A stretch of DNA of 64,000 nt. Origin: Bacteroidales bacterium. Its GTDB lineage: Bacteria > Bacteroidota > Bacteroidia > Bacteroidales > P3. Below, one piece after another: positions 44,999 to 54,958 of this stretch. The stretch covers positions 53,391-117,390 of the forward strand of contig JAQVXZ010000004.1 of NCBI GenBank assembly GCA_028708845.1, written 5' to 3'. The notes beneath the pieces were generated by a model, which searched no databases, was not told the origin of the DNA, and saw nothing but the letters and a program-made list of their open reading frames with translations. The position numbers and the translations under genes are program-made. The stretch's first letter is position 1. Each line of letters opens with the position of its first letter.

Positions 44999-47900
44999 AA
45001 TTATATATACTAATCTTTTCTGTTTTTGTGCTTGTCTTAGAATAAGCCCTAACAATATAAATACCGTTCTTAAGGCTTAAAGACTTTTGGTAATCGTCCT
45101 CAAAGGTTTCTTCTTCCAATAACCTATTACCAAGAATATCATAAATCTCATATCTAATAAGATCTTTCCCCTCAATATGGAGAATATTGTTGTAGTTCCA
45201 AATCCTTATCTGCTCAGACTTTTCAGGCTTGAAAAGCTCATTGATATCCTCTTTTTTATAAGAAAATAGAAGAAATAACCTGTTTTCATTGTCCCCAGAG
45301 CCAACTTTTAGATTATAATCAGCATTTTCGTTCAAATATTGAGCGTTTCTAAGCAAGCTATCAAGCAAATAAACATGAATATCGGGAGGAAGATTAGAGA
45401 AATTAAGACTTACCTCATTATCATTTTGGCTTCTCAAATCCAGTTCAGTCACATAAGGCAGGGTAGAGAAAGCATCCTTTAGGATATGTAAATCCCTATT
45501 TTCACTATCTAACGACTCTTTTCCTGCATTTATTCTAAAGAAAGGCTCAACAGAACTATAATTATTGCCAAATAGCATCAATCCATCATTAAAGTCAAAA
45601 GCATTATCAGCATCATCATTAAACTCAAGGAATGATTCCCTCTCCTGATTATTAGCAAAAGCCTTCACATAAATCAAATCACTCTTAATCACATTCTTTG
45701 CACCAGAAGTATTTTTTATTTGTGATTTTTTAAAATTAAATGTTCCACTTGCACTAGCGATAAAGAAACCTTCACTTGGTTTTATTGAAGTAACACGATT
45801 TGTAGATTGCCAATTATTATTCCATTCTCCTCTATCTGCATCATAAACATATATCAATCTTCCTTGAATTAAAGAAGAATTATTATTAATCAATAAAGCA
45901 GTATCTAAACTTGCAGGATAATTATTTGCTAAAGAAACAAATTTATTTGTAGCGGTAGAAGTATTATTAAAAGTATAAGATAAACTATCATTATTAAATA
46001 ATACCCCCTTTGAAACAATTCTTGAAGTTGATAGTAATTGAGCATCCAAAGAATAGTTAGGCATAACTAAAATACCTTCTCCGTTTTTAAATTGAGTGTT
46101 TACAACTTGTGTTGTTAGGGCTGACCAATTATTAGTTGTATAATCGAACGTCTTTACAAAGGTTTTATATGCAGTATCAGTAAAATTGATTAGAGAAGCA
46201 AGGCTTTGGTTGTAGGTTGAAAGACCAATCAAATTCCATTTCCCAACATAAAGTTCTCTATTATATTCTCCAAAAAAGTTTAGATTAGTATTATTTAATA
46301 ATGTTCCACCATTTTCAATTTTTACATAAGCAGCCATAGGAGCAGAACCATTAACAATTTTTATTTGTCTTCCGTTAGGTATTATCACAACTTGAGAGGC
46401 TTTAGGTAAAACACTACCCACCCAATTACTTGCCGTTTGCCAAGGTCCATTAACATTTACTTTAGCCGCCCCTAACTGATATTTAAGAATTGGATAACCA
46501 TCATTAATACTATCATTATCTGCTTTCCAATTTGCAGAGCCTAAAGTTGAAGTAGCAAAAGTTGGATTTCTTAATCCTGCATTATTCATAGATGTTCCAT
46601 TATATCCACTTGGAGTAATATTATCACAATTTACAAATACATTATCTCGAGAATAACATTGTGCTCCTGTTGTTCCTTGCGTGTTGCCTTTTATCTTTCC
46701 AAAATTAGTATTTGTACCATTACGAATTATTTTACATGCTGAATACACATTAGTAAGATTAGAAGAAGAGCTGGCATTACCAATAATTCCTCCAACATAA
46801 TTATTTGGAGCAATTGAAGAATAAATTTCTGAATTAGAATAAGAATTATTAATTGTTCCTCCACTATGGTTTCCAACAAGTCCTCCAACATTTGTTTGGG
46901 CATCAATTGAGGTATTTGTAAAAGAAGTGTCAATAGCTGATGTTGCACCTGTTCCTACACCCACTAAACCTCCAACATTGTTTTTCCCTTTAATATGTCC
47001 ATATACAAAACAACCCCAAATTTTAGTACTATCAGCATTTGCAACTAAGCCTCCCACTGTATCCTTAGCACAAATATTAATATTAGATATACCCAATCGT
47101 TGAATTGTTGCTAAATTTGTATATCCAAAGAAACCTATATTATTATTTGTTGTATCCAAAAAACTATAATTTGCAATTGCATTTCTTAATCCATTAAAAT
47201 TACCACTAAAAGGTTTATTATTTGAAAAATCTCCTATCGGCTTATATAAACTTGAACTATCAATAACTCCATTATTATAATTTATATCATTTAGCATTTG
47301 AAAATACTTTGAAGAATAATTTGTATCATTAGCAACCATATTAGATATATAAATTAAATCTTTTACATATCTAACTTGATATGGGCTTGCTTGATTTCCA
47401 CTAAAAGTTGTAACCCCCAAACAATTTCCTTCAAAACCAGCAGGAGTAATTCCATCACTAAGCTTTTGCCAAGATAAAACAGGATAACCCAAATTAACTT
47501 GACTTTTTGCCTTAAACCATACAATAGGACTTTGACTATTATTTAAACTAACCACAAAACAACCCGATTTCATTTCAGTAGAATCCTTAGCTGTGCCAAT
47601 ACTATTAAATCCATTAGCTAATTGAGTATTATCATAATATGAATTAGTTATTGTAGAATTACTACCCCCAACTAATAGTCCATAATTATTTGTTGCTAAA
47701 AAATGAGTTGGAGCAGAATAGCAATTTAACATAGAAGAATTAATGTCCAATTGTCCAACTAATCCTCCAAAATAATTATTATTTCCACCACCGTTTCCAT
47801 CTGCTTTTATTATATATGACCTTGAATAACAATTCTTTATTTCTAAATAGTTTGCATAACCAATTAAGCCTCCTACTTTAGATTTTTTATTACCTTTTAC

Positions 47901-49412
47901 AGTAGATATTGAATAGCAGCTATTAATTTTAGAGTTAATTGTAGAGCCTGTAGCAGCATATCCTACTAAACCTCCACCATAACCATTTTCATTAGCAGTA
48001 ATATCAAATCCCTCAATTCCTAAATTTTCAATTGTTGAATTAGAAATATATCCAAACAAACCAACATAAGTACCTGATTTTGTAAGATTCGAAATTACAT
48101 GTCCTCCTCCATTAAAATTTCCTTGAAAAGTATTAGTGGAATTACCTATTGGAGTAAAGCTACTTGAACTATCAGTTTGACCTGAAGGATGAAAGTTAAT
48201 ATTATTCTCTACTAATAAATAATCACCTGAATATGTTGTACCATTAGCAACATTATTTGAAAGGGTAACTAAATCGGCTACACATCTAATTCTAAAAGGA
48301 TCTGTTTCTGTTCCTGTTCCTTGCAGACAACGAGGAAGTGCTGTTCCACCTGTTTGCCAATATAGAATAGGATAACTACCTGATACACTTTTCCAAGTTA
48401 GATTTTGACAAGCATTCAATTCAATAGCAAATGGCTGCAACTTCATTTGGGCTTCAGTTCTTGAAGTTCCATAAGTTTGAGTTGACCCATTACTTTTGTA
48501 ATATGAATTGATAATATTAGAATTAGTACTAAAGAAGCCACATAAAATTCCTGCATTCGTTGCTGTAGGGAAATTTTGTGGGGCTGAATATGAATTTGAA
48601 ATTGTTGAATTGATTTCTCCGTAACCAACCAATCCTCCAAAATATCCAGAACCATTCTGTATTGAACCTGTAAAATAACTATTATTTATTATTGAATTAT
48701 TTGAATAAGCTACTAATCCTCCCATATATGAAGTACCATTACCTCCATTAATAGTTGATGTTGAATAGCATCTTGTTATATTTGAACCATTTTCAGCATA
48801 AGCAACAATACCTCCATAGTACCCATCAGCTCCTGGAGAATTAAAATTAGAACTATAATTAGAACAATTACTTATTGTGCAATTATTTGCATAACCTATT
48901 ACCCCTCCTAACTTACAAGATGCACTACCTGTCATATTTACTGATGTAATACAACTATCTATTGTTGAATTAACAGCATATCCAACTAATGCTCCAACAT
49001 TTGAACCTGAACCAATGTTACTCCCTCCTCCTATTTTTACATTTTTAATTGTTGCTCCCGAAATATATCCAAATAATCCTCCATACGTTACAGAAGAAGT
49101 TGTACTTAATGCCGAAAGAGTGTTGCCTCCTCCATCAAAAATACCTTGAAAACTATTAGTAGCACTATTACCTATAGGAGTAGAAGTTCCATTAACGTTA
49201 AAACTTGCGTTTACTTTAAAATATTTCCCGCTAAATGTTAATGGAGAATTAGCACGATTTACGTAAATTGCAAGGGAATCTAAATGAGCTTTAGTACTTA
49301 TTCTATAAGGATCTCCTGCTGTACCATTCCCTCCTCCGAATGTTTGTGCGAAGCAATTATTCCCCATAAAAAAAATAAGGGTAATAATTAGTGGGATTAG
49401 TTGTTTGCGCAT
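44997..49412 (-). CDS. GLUG-repeat beta-helix protein with T9SS type A sorting domain
   Basis: A 1,471-residue secreted protein. The signal peptide is about residues 1-22 (IPLIITLIFFMGNNCFA). Three large modules (roughly 24-350, 350-660, 660-990) each open with a GNGTxxDPYRI-like line and LDSLAIYVN or LVTLSNNVA segments. Each contains TPIGNSTNTFQGNFNGGG and many GLUG-type turns (GGLVGYA, GGLFGYI) that stack into a right-handed beta-helix. A non-repetitive region follows (FNKGEGILVMP-like, around 1130), and the last ~80 residues (IEGKDLIRYEIYDILGNRLL, LKNGIYIVRAYS) are a type A T9SS sorting domain. It lies 44 nt after the FimB/Mfa2-like gene. Likely a surface adhesin or structural protein. Confidence 0.85.
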   Translation of the reverse strand: MRKQLIPLIITLIFFMGNNCFAQTFGGGNGTAGDPYRISTKAHLDSLAIYVNRANSPLTFSGKYFKVNASFNVNGTSTPIGNSATNSFQGIFDGGGNTLSALSTTSSVTYGGLFGYISGATIKNVKIGGGSNIGSGSNVGALVGYAVNSTIDSCITSVNMTGSASCKLGGVIGYANNCTISNCSNYSSNFNSPGADGYYGGIVAYAENGSNITRCYSTSTINGGNGTSYMGGLVAYSNNSIINNSYFTGSIQNGSGYFGGLVGYGEINSTISNSYSAPQNFPTATNAGILCGFFSTNSNIINSYYKSNGSTQTYGTSRTEAQMKLQPFAIELNACQNLTWKSVSGSYPILYWQTGGTALPRCLQGTGTETDPFRIRCVADLVTLSNNVANGTTYSGDYLLVENNINFHPSGQTDSSSSFTPIGNSTNTFQGNFNGGGHVISNLTKSGTYVGLFGYISNSTIENLGIEGFDITANENGYGGGLVGYAATGSTINSKINSCYSISTVKGNKKSKVGGLIGYANYLEIKNCYSRSYIIKADGNGGGNNNYFGGLVGQLDINSSMLNCYSAPTHFLATNNYGLLVGGSNSTITNSYYDNTQLANGFNSIGTAKDSTEMKSGCFVVSLNNSQSPIVWFKAKSQVNLGYPVLSWQKLSDGITPAGFEGNCLGVTTFSGNQASPYQVRYVKDLIYISNMVANDTNYSSKYFQMLNDINYNNGVIDSSSLYKPIGDFSNNKPFSGNFNGLRNAIANYSFLDTTNNNIGFFGYTNLATIQRLGISNINICAKDTVGGLVANADSTKIWGCFVYGHIKGKNNVGGLVGVGTGATSAIDTSFTNTSIDAQTNVGGLVGNHSGGTINNSYSNSEIYSSIAPNNYVGGIIGNASSSSNLTNVYSACKIIRNGTNTNFGKIKGNTQGTTGAQCYSRDNVFVNCDNITPSGYNGTSMNNAGLRNPTFATSTLGSANWKADNDSINDGYPILKYQLGAAKVNVNGPWQTASNWVGSVLPKASQVVIIPNGRQIKIVNGSAPMAAYVKIENGGTLLNNTNLNFFGEYNRELYVGKWNLIGLSTYNQSLASLINFTDTAYKTFVKTFDYTTNNWSALTTQVVNTQFKNGEGILVMPNYSLDAQLLSTSRIVSKGVLFNNDSLSYTFNNTSTATNKFVSLANNYPASLDTALLINNNSSLIQGRLIYVYDADRGEWNNNWQSTNRVTSIKPSEGFFIASASGTFNFKKSQIKNTSGAKNVIKSDLIYVKAFANNQERESFLEFNDDADNAFDFNDGLMLFGNNYSSVEPFFRINAGKESLDSENRDLHILKDAFSTLPYVTELDLRSQNDNEVSLNFSNLPPDIHVYLLDSLLRNAQYLNENADYNLKVGSGDNENRLFLLFSYKKEDINELFKPEKSEQIRIWNYNNILHIEGKDLIRYEIYDILGNRLLEEETFEDDYQKSLSLKNGIYIVRAYSKTSTKTEKISIYN

Positions 49413-49456
49413 TATTATATATTGATATTACTTATTGTCTTATTTTAATATGTGTG

Positions 49457-50416
49457 CTAAAAGTTAGCAACTACATTCACGGAGTCCCATTTGTCGGTGG
49501 TTACTCCCATTCCTCCTTCACCTGTTGTCATGTCATTAAAATTAATAATCACTGTTGTTGGTCTTCCTGCTCTAACAACAGCATTATTCTTAGCCCCATT
49601 TTTCTTTAGTACTTGGTAGTTATGTTTAAAAATCTTTATTTCACTTTCTTTTCCGCTTACGGAAGGAAATGTATTAATAAATTGTGTTGTGATTGTATCG
49701 TTTATTTCTGTTAGAATTGGTAGTTTATAGTTTGTCCAGTTTTCTGAAAAAGATCCATCTGAGCAAACATCTTTTGGCGTTTCACCAAATAGTATGGAGT
49801 ATGGAGAGTCTTTTGCTGCAATTACTGCATTTTCTTTATTCAGAAATGCATTAAGTCCAATGATAATACATCTAATTGCTCCAACCTTTCTTTCAACATA
49901 AATGTAGTGAGGAGCCATTTCATTATCTTTTCTTATTGTTGGAATATATCCAGATTTCATTTGAAAATCGTGTGGTGATTGAGAGATATTGTTTATATCG
50001 TAGTAGGGTGTGTCATCTCTTAGAGTAATAAATGGAATACTCGCCTTTAGTGGATTAGTTATTTTTTCTCCTAAATTAAAATTAGGGAATATATCGTCTG
50101 ATATATGATTGGAGACAACAGCTATATAATAGACAGAGTCATATTCTTTATAGGGGAGTTCATATACTTTTTGTGTTTTTAGATAGTGTACTCCAATAAG
50201 AGTATTGTTTTTGTCGGCAATATAGAGTTTTACATCCTTAGGACTATTGTCCAGAGTTTTTATTCCATAATAATTTCCCCATTCAACATCATCAGGATCA
50301 TCATAATCAACATATACTCTCATCTGTACACAATCACTTAAGTCATCTTCAATGGTTGAACAACCACCAACGAATAATGTCGCAATTAGTAATAATATGT
50401 ATATGTATTTATTCAT
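49457..50416 (-). CDS. FimB/Mfa2-family fimbrial anchor lipoprotein
   Basis: The 319-residue protein has a lipoprotein signal with Cys19 (LFVGGCSTIEDDLSDC); the CxxxxDDLSDC arrangement is characteristic of FimB/Mfa2 anchor subunits that cap type V pili at the outer membrane. A transthyretin-like fold is suggested by MRVYVDYDDPDDVEWG, VKLYIADKNNTLI and YYIAVVSNH. It follows the FimA/Mfa1-like gene by about 106 nt with a hairpin between. It probably terminates pilus growth and fixes the fibre to the cell. Confidence 0.85.
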   Translation of the reverse strand: MNKYIYILLLIATLFVGGCSTIEDDLSDCVQMRVYVDYDDPDDVEWGNYYGIKTLDNSPKDVKLYIADKNNTLIGVHYLKTQKVYELPYKEYDSVYYIAVVSNHISDDIFPNFNLGEKITNPLKASIPFITLRDDTPYYDINNISQSPHDFQMKSGYIPTIRKDNEMAPHYIYVERKVGAIRCIIIGLNAFLNKENAVIAAKDSPYSILFGETPKDVCSDGSFSENWTNYKLPILTEINDTITTQFINTFPSVSGKESEIKIFKHNYQVLKKNGAKNNAVVRAGRPTTVIINFNDMTTGEGGMGVTTDKWDSVNVVANF

Positions 50417-50467
50417 CCTTTTTGTTTGAAGTTTGGAATTTTTACCTTTTACTTTTTAAACAATTAG

Positions 50468-50509
50468 AATAATGAAGAGCACTTAAAGAATCAAGCACTC
50501 TTCATTATT
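50468..50509 (-). other. Intercistronic hairpin between the pilin and anchor genes
   Basis: AATAATGAAGAG (50468-50479) pairs with CTCTTCATTATT (50498-50509), with a 3-bp inner extension after two mismatches. It lies just downstream of the major-pilin-like stop and could reduce transcription of the anchor relative to the pilin, or protect the pilin mRNA 3' end. Confidence 0.6.
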
Positions 50510-50522
50510 TAATTATTAGATA

Positions 50523-51797
50523 TTAGAAAGTTTGACCTGCAGTAGCTGGATCCCAAGGATCAGCTTCAACATTAACTTGTAAACTTCTTATTCTTTCAAA
50601 TGGTCTATCAGTACCTATATTTGATAATGTAAATGTTAATGTATAATTAGTTTTTCTTCTAACGGAGAAACCATCAGCTATTATTCCAGTAATAGCATTA
50701 TTAGTAGGATCACTATCAGCTTTAAATGCATAAGTATAGTATTTATGTCCCATTGTTCTGATGTATTCAGGTGCTGTAGATTTAGGCGTAATTCTAACAA
50801 CAACTAAAGTATTTGCATTAGCTGAAGCATTAGTTATAAAACCACCATCACCAGCATCTAATGTTGAAATATCACTATAATTTTCTCCCATATAATAATG
50901 ATAGCTACCACTCAATAATGAAGTTGGAGTGGCAATTAAAACTTCTCCAGAAAGATCAGATGCTAATACTTCATCTTTAAGATATTGTTCTTCAACTGTT
51001 GATAATCCAGTATAAAAATTATAATCAGAAGGGTAAGTAGTAAAAGGTGTTTGTGGAACTAAACCTGTGGACGCTGTTCTTGTAGCAGGATTAATATTTG
51101 AAGCTATAGTTACATCTGATGCAGCAGCCCAAACACCAGGAGTAAATACATGATCTCTAATAATAGGTAAAGTTGTCTTGTTTATTGCATTTACAATATA
51201 AATTCCAGTTACATTATAATTAGCTAAAACATCATCTGTTAAAGTCCAATTTACGGTTATTTTTGATTCAACAGGAGCAATATTAACATTTGATTTGTAT
51301 GAATATCCATCTGTAGAAGTTTCTATATTAGCTTTACCAGTCATATGTAAACCTAAATCTTCGAAATTTCTCACAGTTACAATTTCTATTTCCTCAAGAT
51401 CAGAATAGGTTGTTATGTCATCAATTCTTGATCCATTGTTTGCAACAACAACAACATAAGCATTAGCAGGAAGCGAGTTAACTGAAATATTTTCTGTTTG
51501 AGTTCCATCAGTTATTGAAGTAGCATAAGTAAAATACTTGTTTAATAATAAGCCATGAGATGTTCCGTCAAATACAAAGATATTTAAGTCTTTAATAATT
51601 TGATAATCTCCAGCACCATCTCCACTAACTTTTGATTGAAGCGGCTTAAGTGTTTTAAGATTTAGTGTTAAATACCCAGGTTTGCCTTGTGTTTGGTCGC
51701 CTGATAGTTCGTCTGAACAGCCGGTAAATCCTATTGTTAGGGCGGCTACGATTGTTAAAAGCATTGCTTTTAAACTGAATTGTTTGATTTTTTTCAT
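50523..51797 (-). CDS. FimA/Mfa1-like type V pilin (probable major subunit)
   Basis: The 424-residue lipoprotein (lipobox Cys27, LTIGFTGC) has the layout of Bacteroidales FimA/Mfa1 pilins: an N-terminal domain with LNIFVFDGTSHGLL, NAYVVVVANNG and KSNVNIAPVESKITVNW, then a second beta domain ending in LQVNVEADPWDP, a typical C-terminal strand for donor-strand exchange. It is in the centre of the fimbrial gene run. The Arg-gingipain-type processing site cannot be assigned. Being the largest pilin-like gene next to an anchor gene suggests the major subunit; the order could also make it an accessory subunit. Confidence 0.8.
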   Translation of the reverse strand: MKKIKQFSLKAMLLTIVAALTIGFTGCSDELSGDQTQGKPGYLTLNLKTLKPLQSKVSGDGAGDYQIIKDLNIFVFDGTSHGLLLNKYFTYATSITDGTQTENISVNSLPANAYVVVVANNGSRIDDITTYSDLEEIEIVTVRNFEDLGLHMTGKANIETSTDGYSYKSNVNIAPVESKITVNWTLTDDVLANYNVTGIYIVNAINKTTLPIIRDHVFTPGVWAAASDVTIASNINPATRTASTGLVPQTPFTTYPSDYNFYTGLSTVEEQYLKDEVLASDLSGEVLIATPTSLLSGSYHYYMGENYSDISTLDAGDGGFITNASANANTLVVVRITPKSTAPEYIRTMGHKYYTYAFKADSDPTNNAITGIIADGFSVRRKTNYTLTFTLSNIGTDRPFERIRSLQVNVEADPWDPATAGQTF

Positions 51798-51929
51798 TTG
51801 TTTAAATTTTAAATTAGTAAATTTTTGATTTTTGTTGTTAATAAATTTTTAAATTGTTTTGATTAATAATAATGTTTATGTGTCTTTTTTGTTCATAAGC
51901 AATAAATTATTGGTTAATACTATATTTGT

Positions 51930-53105
51930 TTATTTCCATACGCTACTTTTTACCGTTGAATAGTCTTCAGGGGCAACATAAATTAAATTCTTTGTTGTTT
52001 TGTAAGGCAAAGGAGAATAGGGTTGCATTAGGGAAGAGAGTGGAGACATTGCTCCAAAGTATTTGCCTGAAAGGGTGAAGTTAATTGTATATCTTGTTCC
52101 TCTTTTATTGGAAAGGGTTAAGCCAGTTGGAGGATTAAGTGGAACAGTTAGGAAACGAGTAAACTCTTCATCTACTCCTTCAATTGTTTTCATCTTATAC
52201 TTGACTTTTAAGACTACCAATGTTTTAGCACCATTTCCTAAAGAAGCTAATGTATCGTTTTCGGGAGAATAAATGGTTACTTCTGGTGTGGTAAAAGGTA
52301 AAGTGCGTTGAGTATAAGTTATTTGTTTTGCTAAGTTAGTATTTTGATTATTTGTATCAGCAAACTCAAAGTTTCTATAAGGGTATTGCCACCAAAATGA
52401 TTCGTATTTGCCATGAAGATATGTGAAATTAGTATTAGGAGAGAATAGTTTTGCCTTGGAGCGTGAGTTAAGAACAAATACTTCAATATTCTGAATACAA
52501 TTAATGTAGTCAGCAGGTGCTGAAGAGGAAACTTTAATATCAAATTTTGAAACTATTGGCTTTAGGTATACAGTTGCTACATATTCATATGGGTTAGGAC
52601 CACTCTGAGTTATGGAATTTGTATAACCTGTTAGAAGTATTAGACCTCCTTCGGAAATACCATCAACTCCAACGGATAAGGTGCTATCGAAATATGTCTT
52701 AAGATTATTCATATTCGCATTGACCTGCTGTGCAATTGTTGATGTTGGGGAAGCGGTTAAGAGGTCGTTGCAGTTTGCAATTGCATAGATATATGTTGCT
52801 GCTGAAGTAATATTCATATTTACTGAAGTGGTAAATGTTATTGTTCCTGTTCCTGAAGGGTTATTAACTTTCTTTACTGTATTTAGTGTTCCGTCATTAT
52901 TAAAGACAAAGAGGGTGAAGTTATTAATATAAATATCATCATTACCTGATTTTGTGGTATTGGAAGATAAACTTCTTGGCCAAGTTACTTTCAATTTAAC
53001 TCTTGTGTCATAAGCCATATCAGCGCAATCGGTGCAGTCGTCGCTTATGCAGCCACTAAGCAACGGGATTATCATTAATAATATGTATAGCAAGCGTCTT
53101 CTCAT
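51930..53105 (-). CDS. FimA/Mfa-type fimbrial lipoprotein (second subunit)
   Basis: The 391-residue lipoprotein has Cys19 (IIPLLSGCISDDCTDCADM) and resembles fimbrial subunits: YINNFTLFVFNNDGTLN, ATYIYAIANCNDLL, a PIVSKFDIKVSS central strand region and a RYTINFTLSGKYF end. The Cys-rich N terminus (C19, C24, C27) recalls FimB/Mfa2-type proteins, so an anchor or tip role is possible. It lies 5 nt after the DUF3575 gene and 132 nt before the FimA-like gene. Confidence 0.7.
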   Translation of the reverse strand: MRRRLLYILLMIIPLLSGCISDDCTDCADMAYDTRVKLKVTWPRSLSSNTTKSGNDDIYINNFTLFVFNNDGTLNTVKKVNNPSGTGTITFTTSVNMNITSAATYIYAIANCNDLLTASPTSTIAQQVNANMNNLKTYFDSTLSVGVDGISEGGLILLTGYTNSITQSGPNPYEYVATVYLKPIVSKFDIKVSSSAPADYINCIQNIEVFVLNSRSKAKLFSPNTNFTYLHGKYESFWWQYPYRNFEFADTNNQNTNLAKQITYTQRTLPFTTPEVTIYSPENDTLASLGNGAKTLVVLKVKYKMKTIEGVDEEFTRFLTVPLNPPTGLTLSNKRGTRYTINFTLSGKYFGAMSPLSSLMQPYSPLPYKTTKNLIYVAPEDYSTVKSSVWK

Positions 53106-53110
53106 ATTTA

Positions 53111-53902
53111 TTAATTGAATTTATACACAAAGCTTAAGCCAATTTTTGTTGGCATAAAAAGAATATTCTTATAACTCCCCCAGTATGCTCCACAAACTGG
53201 ATGTAGGTATTTGTCGTAGGAGGTATAGCTTAGTCCAACTCCTATATTGGCCTCAAAGCTCCAGCTTCTCGAGAGGTTAAACATATAGCCGTATGATAAT
53301 CCAACGCTACTCATCCAGCCATCGTACCTATAATAAATTGCATCTGCGAAATATGGCATCTTGATTCCTCCAATATTGTATTTAGCCCAGTTAGCGTTTA
53401 TTCCGAAGAACTGTCCTTCCATATTCTTCTTTGGCCAGTAGCGAAACTCTGCCGTTAGGGTTAGGTTCTTCCATTTTATGTTGTCTTCCAGATCCCAAGC
53501 ATTATAGGTTGTGGAGGCTTCGGCTGAGAAATGTTCTTTGATAGGGATTTCAACAGCAAGGTTAGGAGTTAGGGCTGCTGAGTAAACAAGATTGGTTTTG
53601 ATTGCAAAGGTTTTTTTGTCAATGTTACTTGATCTCCTTTTTCTGTTTGTTTTATAACGTTTTGAGAAATAACTGCTTCTTCTATCTTTTGTTTTGTTTC
53701 CAACGTCTTTCTTTTTCTTAATTTTCTTCTTATCTTTTGGTCCCGCACCCATATCATAACTTTCTTCTACATTATAATATGGGGAAGTGTAATCGTAAGC
53801 ATGGAAATAATCAACAGCTTCTTTAACTTTATAAGTATTGCTTTTAGCGTTCATAACTATTGGAATAAAGATTAGTATCAATATGCATTTGAATGATTTC
53901 AT
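53111..53902 (-). CDS. DUF3575 outer-membrane protein, first gene of the fimbrial locus
   Basis: The 263-residue protein has a signal peptide (KCILILIFIPIVMNAKS), a strongly basic low-complexity linker (about residues 55-95, rich in Lys and Arg), then the DUF3575 domain: TFAIKTNLVYSAALTPNLAV, SAEASTTYNAWDLEDN, AEFRYWPKKNMEGQFFGINA, and the C-terminal barrel-like strand IGLSFVYKFN. DUF3575 proteins usually head FimA/Mfa-type fimbrial clusters in Bacteroidota, which matches its position. The basic linker is longer than I would expect. Confidence 0.8.
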   Translation of the reverse strand: MKSFKCILILIFIPIVMNAKSNTYKVKEAVDYFHAYDYTSPYYNVEESYDMGAGPKDKKKIKKKKDVGNKTKDRRSSYFSKRYKTNRKRRSSNIDKKTFAIKTNLVYSAALTPNLAVEIPIKEHFSAEASTTYNAWDLEDNIKWKNLTLTAEFRYWPKKNMEGQFFGINANWAKYNIGGIKMPYFADAIYYRYDGWMSSVGLSYGYMFNLSRSWSFEANIGVGLSYTSYDKYLHPVCGAYWGSYKNILFMPTKIGLSFVYKFN

Positions 53903-54415
53903 TTATTGTATAATAGTTGTCATATTAGTATTCATTATCTCAGTACTGCAGCTTAAAAACAATAATTTATTATATCAATCTATTTTGGTTTTATGGCACA
54001 TAGTTGTGTCTCTAACCAAGAAATCTTATTAAAGAAACCAAAGAAAATAACTAAAGTAGTTTTGCTGTATGGGTGTTATTTTAGTAAAATAATATTAAGT
54101 TGTTATAATTTTTTCTGTTCTTATCATTGAATAAAAGTCTATGTTTTTTCGTAACTGTTTAATCAAGCTAGATTTTAATCTTGCAAAGAAAGTAAACTTT
54201 ATATACTAATGATTAAGAAAAGTAAAAAATAATGAAAAACGGCTATTTATTTAAGGTGAAGGAGTGAATAATTTAAGAGGACTTATAATGTATTTCCTAT
54301 TAACAATTCCCTTTGTTTCATTATCTTTCTGATATGTTCCCTTTTGAAAATAATCTTGCTCTTGTTCTATAAAACTTTAGTCACAAAAGAAATATAAAAG
54401 TTTTTCTTTTAAAGG
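53903..54415. other. Gap between the divergent fimbrial and hydrogenase operons
   Basis: About 510 bp of AT-rich sequence with no convincing gene. No clear TAnnTTTG element was found on the minus strand for the fimbrial genes; the nearest candidate, TTTCTTTG at 54184-54191, departs from the consensus in one base. Confidence 0.5.
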
Positions 54416-54447
54416 TTTGAGAGTTCAATAAATAAGATATATCTTTG
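54416..54447 (+). promoter_or_regulatory. Promoter for the hydrogenase operon
   Basis: TTTG (54416-54419), a 20-nt spacer, then TATCTTTG (54440-54447) followed by C. Full consensus, about 80 nt before the first gene. Confidence 0.7.
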
Positions 54448-54512
54448 CATCATATTTTTATTTGACCGTTCTGTCAATAAAGATATAAGGGTAAATTTAA
54501 TTTAAACAAAAT

Positions 54513-54520
54513 AAGGAGGT
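54513..54520 (+). promoter_or_regulatory. Strong Shine-Dalgarno site before the first hydrogenase gene
   Basis: AAGGAGGT, 8 nt before the ATG at 54529. A near-perfect anti-SD match is unusual in Bacteroidota and contrasts with the other genes in this window. Confidence 0.8.
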
Positions 54521-54528
54521 TTCAAAAG

Positions 54529-54921
54529 ATGACAAAAATCAAATCGTTAGCCGATTTAAAGGCAATGAAACAAAGTATTCAAGACAAAATTGATACTCGA
54601 CAAAAAGGAAATGCAGAGGGATTAGCTCATGTTAAAGTTGCTATGGCTACTTGTGGTATTGCCGCAGGTGCAAAGCAAGTGATGGACTACATGATGGTTG
54701 AGACTGAGAAAAGAGGCATGGATGTAGTATTTACTCAAACTGGTTGTATGGGATATTGCCATGCAGAACCAACAATTGAGGTAACGCTTCCAGGAAAAGA
54801 ACCAATTGTTTTTGGTTATGTAGACCTTAAGAAAGCAGATGAAATCATTGAGAAGTATATCAGAGATGGTGAGTTAGTTGATGGTATAATTCCAGTTAAC
54901 TATCAAACAATTAATAAATAA
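54529..54921 (+). CDS. (2Fe-2S) thioredoxin-like ferredoxin, HydD-type
   Basis: The 130-residue protein is a thioredoxin-like [2Fe-2S] ferredoxin: the Cys residues lie in VAMATCGIAAGAKQ and QTGCMGYCHAEPTIEV. Small proteins of this type accompany electron-bifurcating hydrogenase genes and are sometimes called HydD or NuoE-like. It likely carries electrons within or near the HydABC complex. A Shine-Dalgarno site with 8-nt spacing precedes it, and hydB follows by 37 nt. Confidence 0.8.
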   Translation: MTKIKSLADLKAMKQSIQDKIDTRQKGNAEGLAHVKVAMATCGIAAGAKQVMDYMMVETEKRGMDVVFTQTGCMGYCHAEPTIEVTLPGKEPIVFGYVDLKKADEIIEKYIRDGELVDGIIPVNYQTINK

Positions 54922-54944
54922 TACCTAATTATTCAATCAACTTT

Positions 54945-54950
54945 AGGAGG
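54945..54950 (+). promoter_or_regulatory. Shine-Dalgarno site before hydB
   Basis: AGGAGG, 8 nt before the ATG at 54959. Supports this start and adds to the unusual SD usage of this operon. Confidence 0.8.
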
Positions 54951-54958
54951 GAAAATAT

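Noticed and set aside
44850..45080. 76-codon plus-strand ORF with a Lys/Arg/Leu-rich repetitive product
   Set aside because: It is the translation of the 21-bp array D; the period being divisible by 3 keeps the frame open. No start context or signal.
49340..49370. GCGAAGCAATT near the GLUG gene start as a third copy of the RHS hairpin element
   Set aside because: Only about 11 bp match and they encode the conserved end of a signal peptide; coincidental.
54301..54400. Possible sixth 22-bp array (CCCTTTG words) before the hydrogenase promoter
   Set aside because: The matching words are about 30 bp apart and do not keep a 21-22 bp step.
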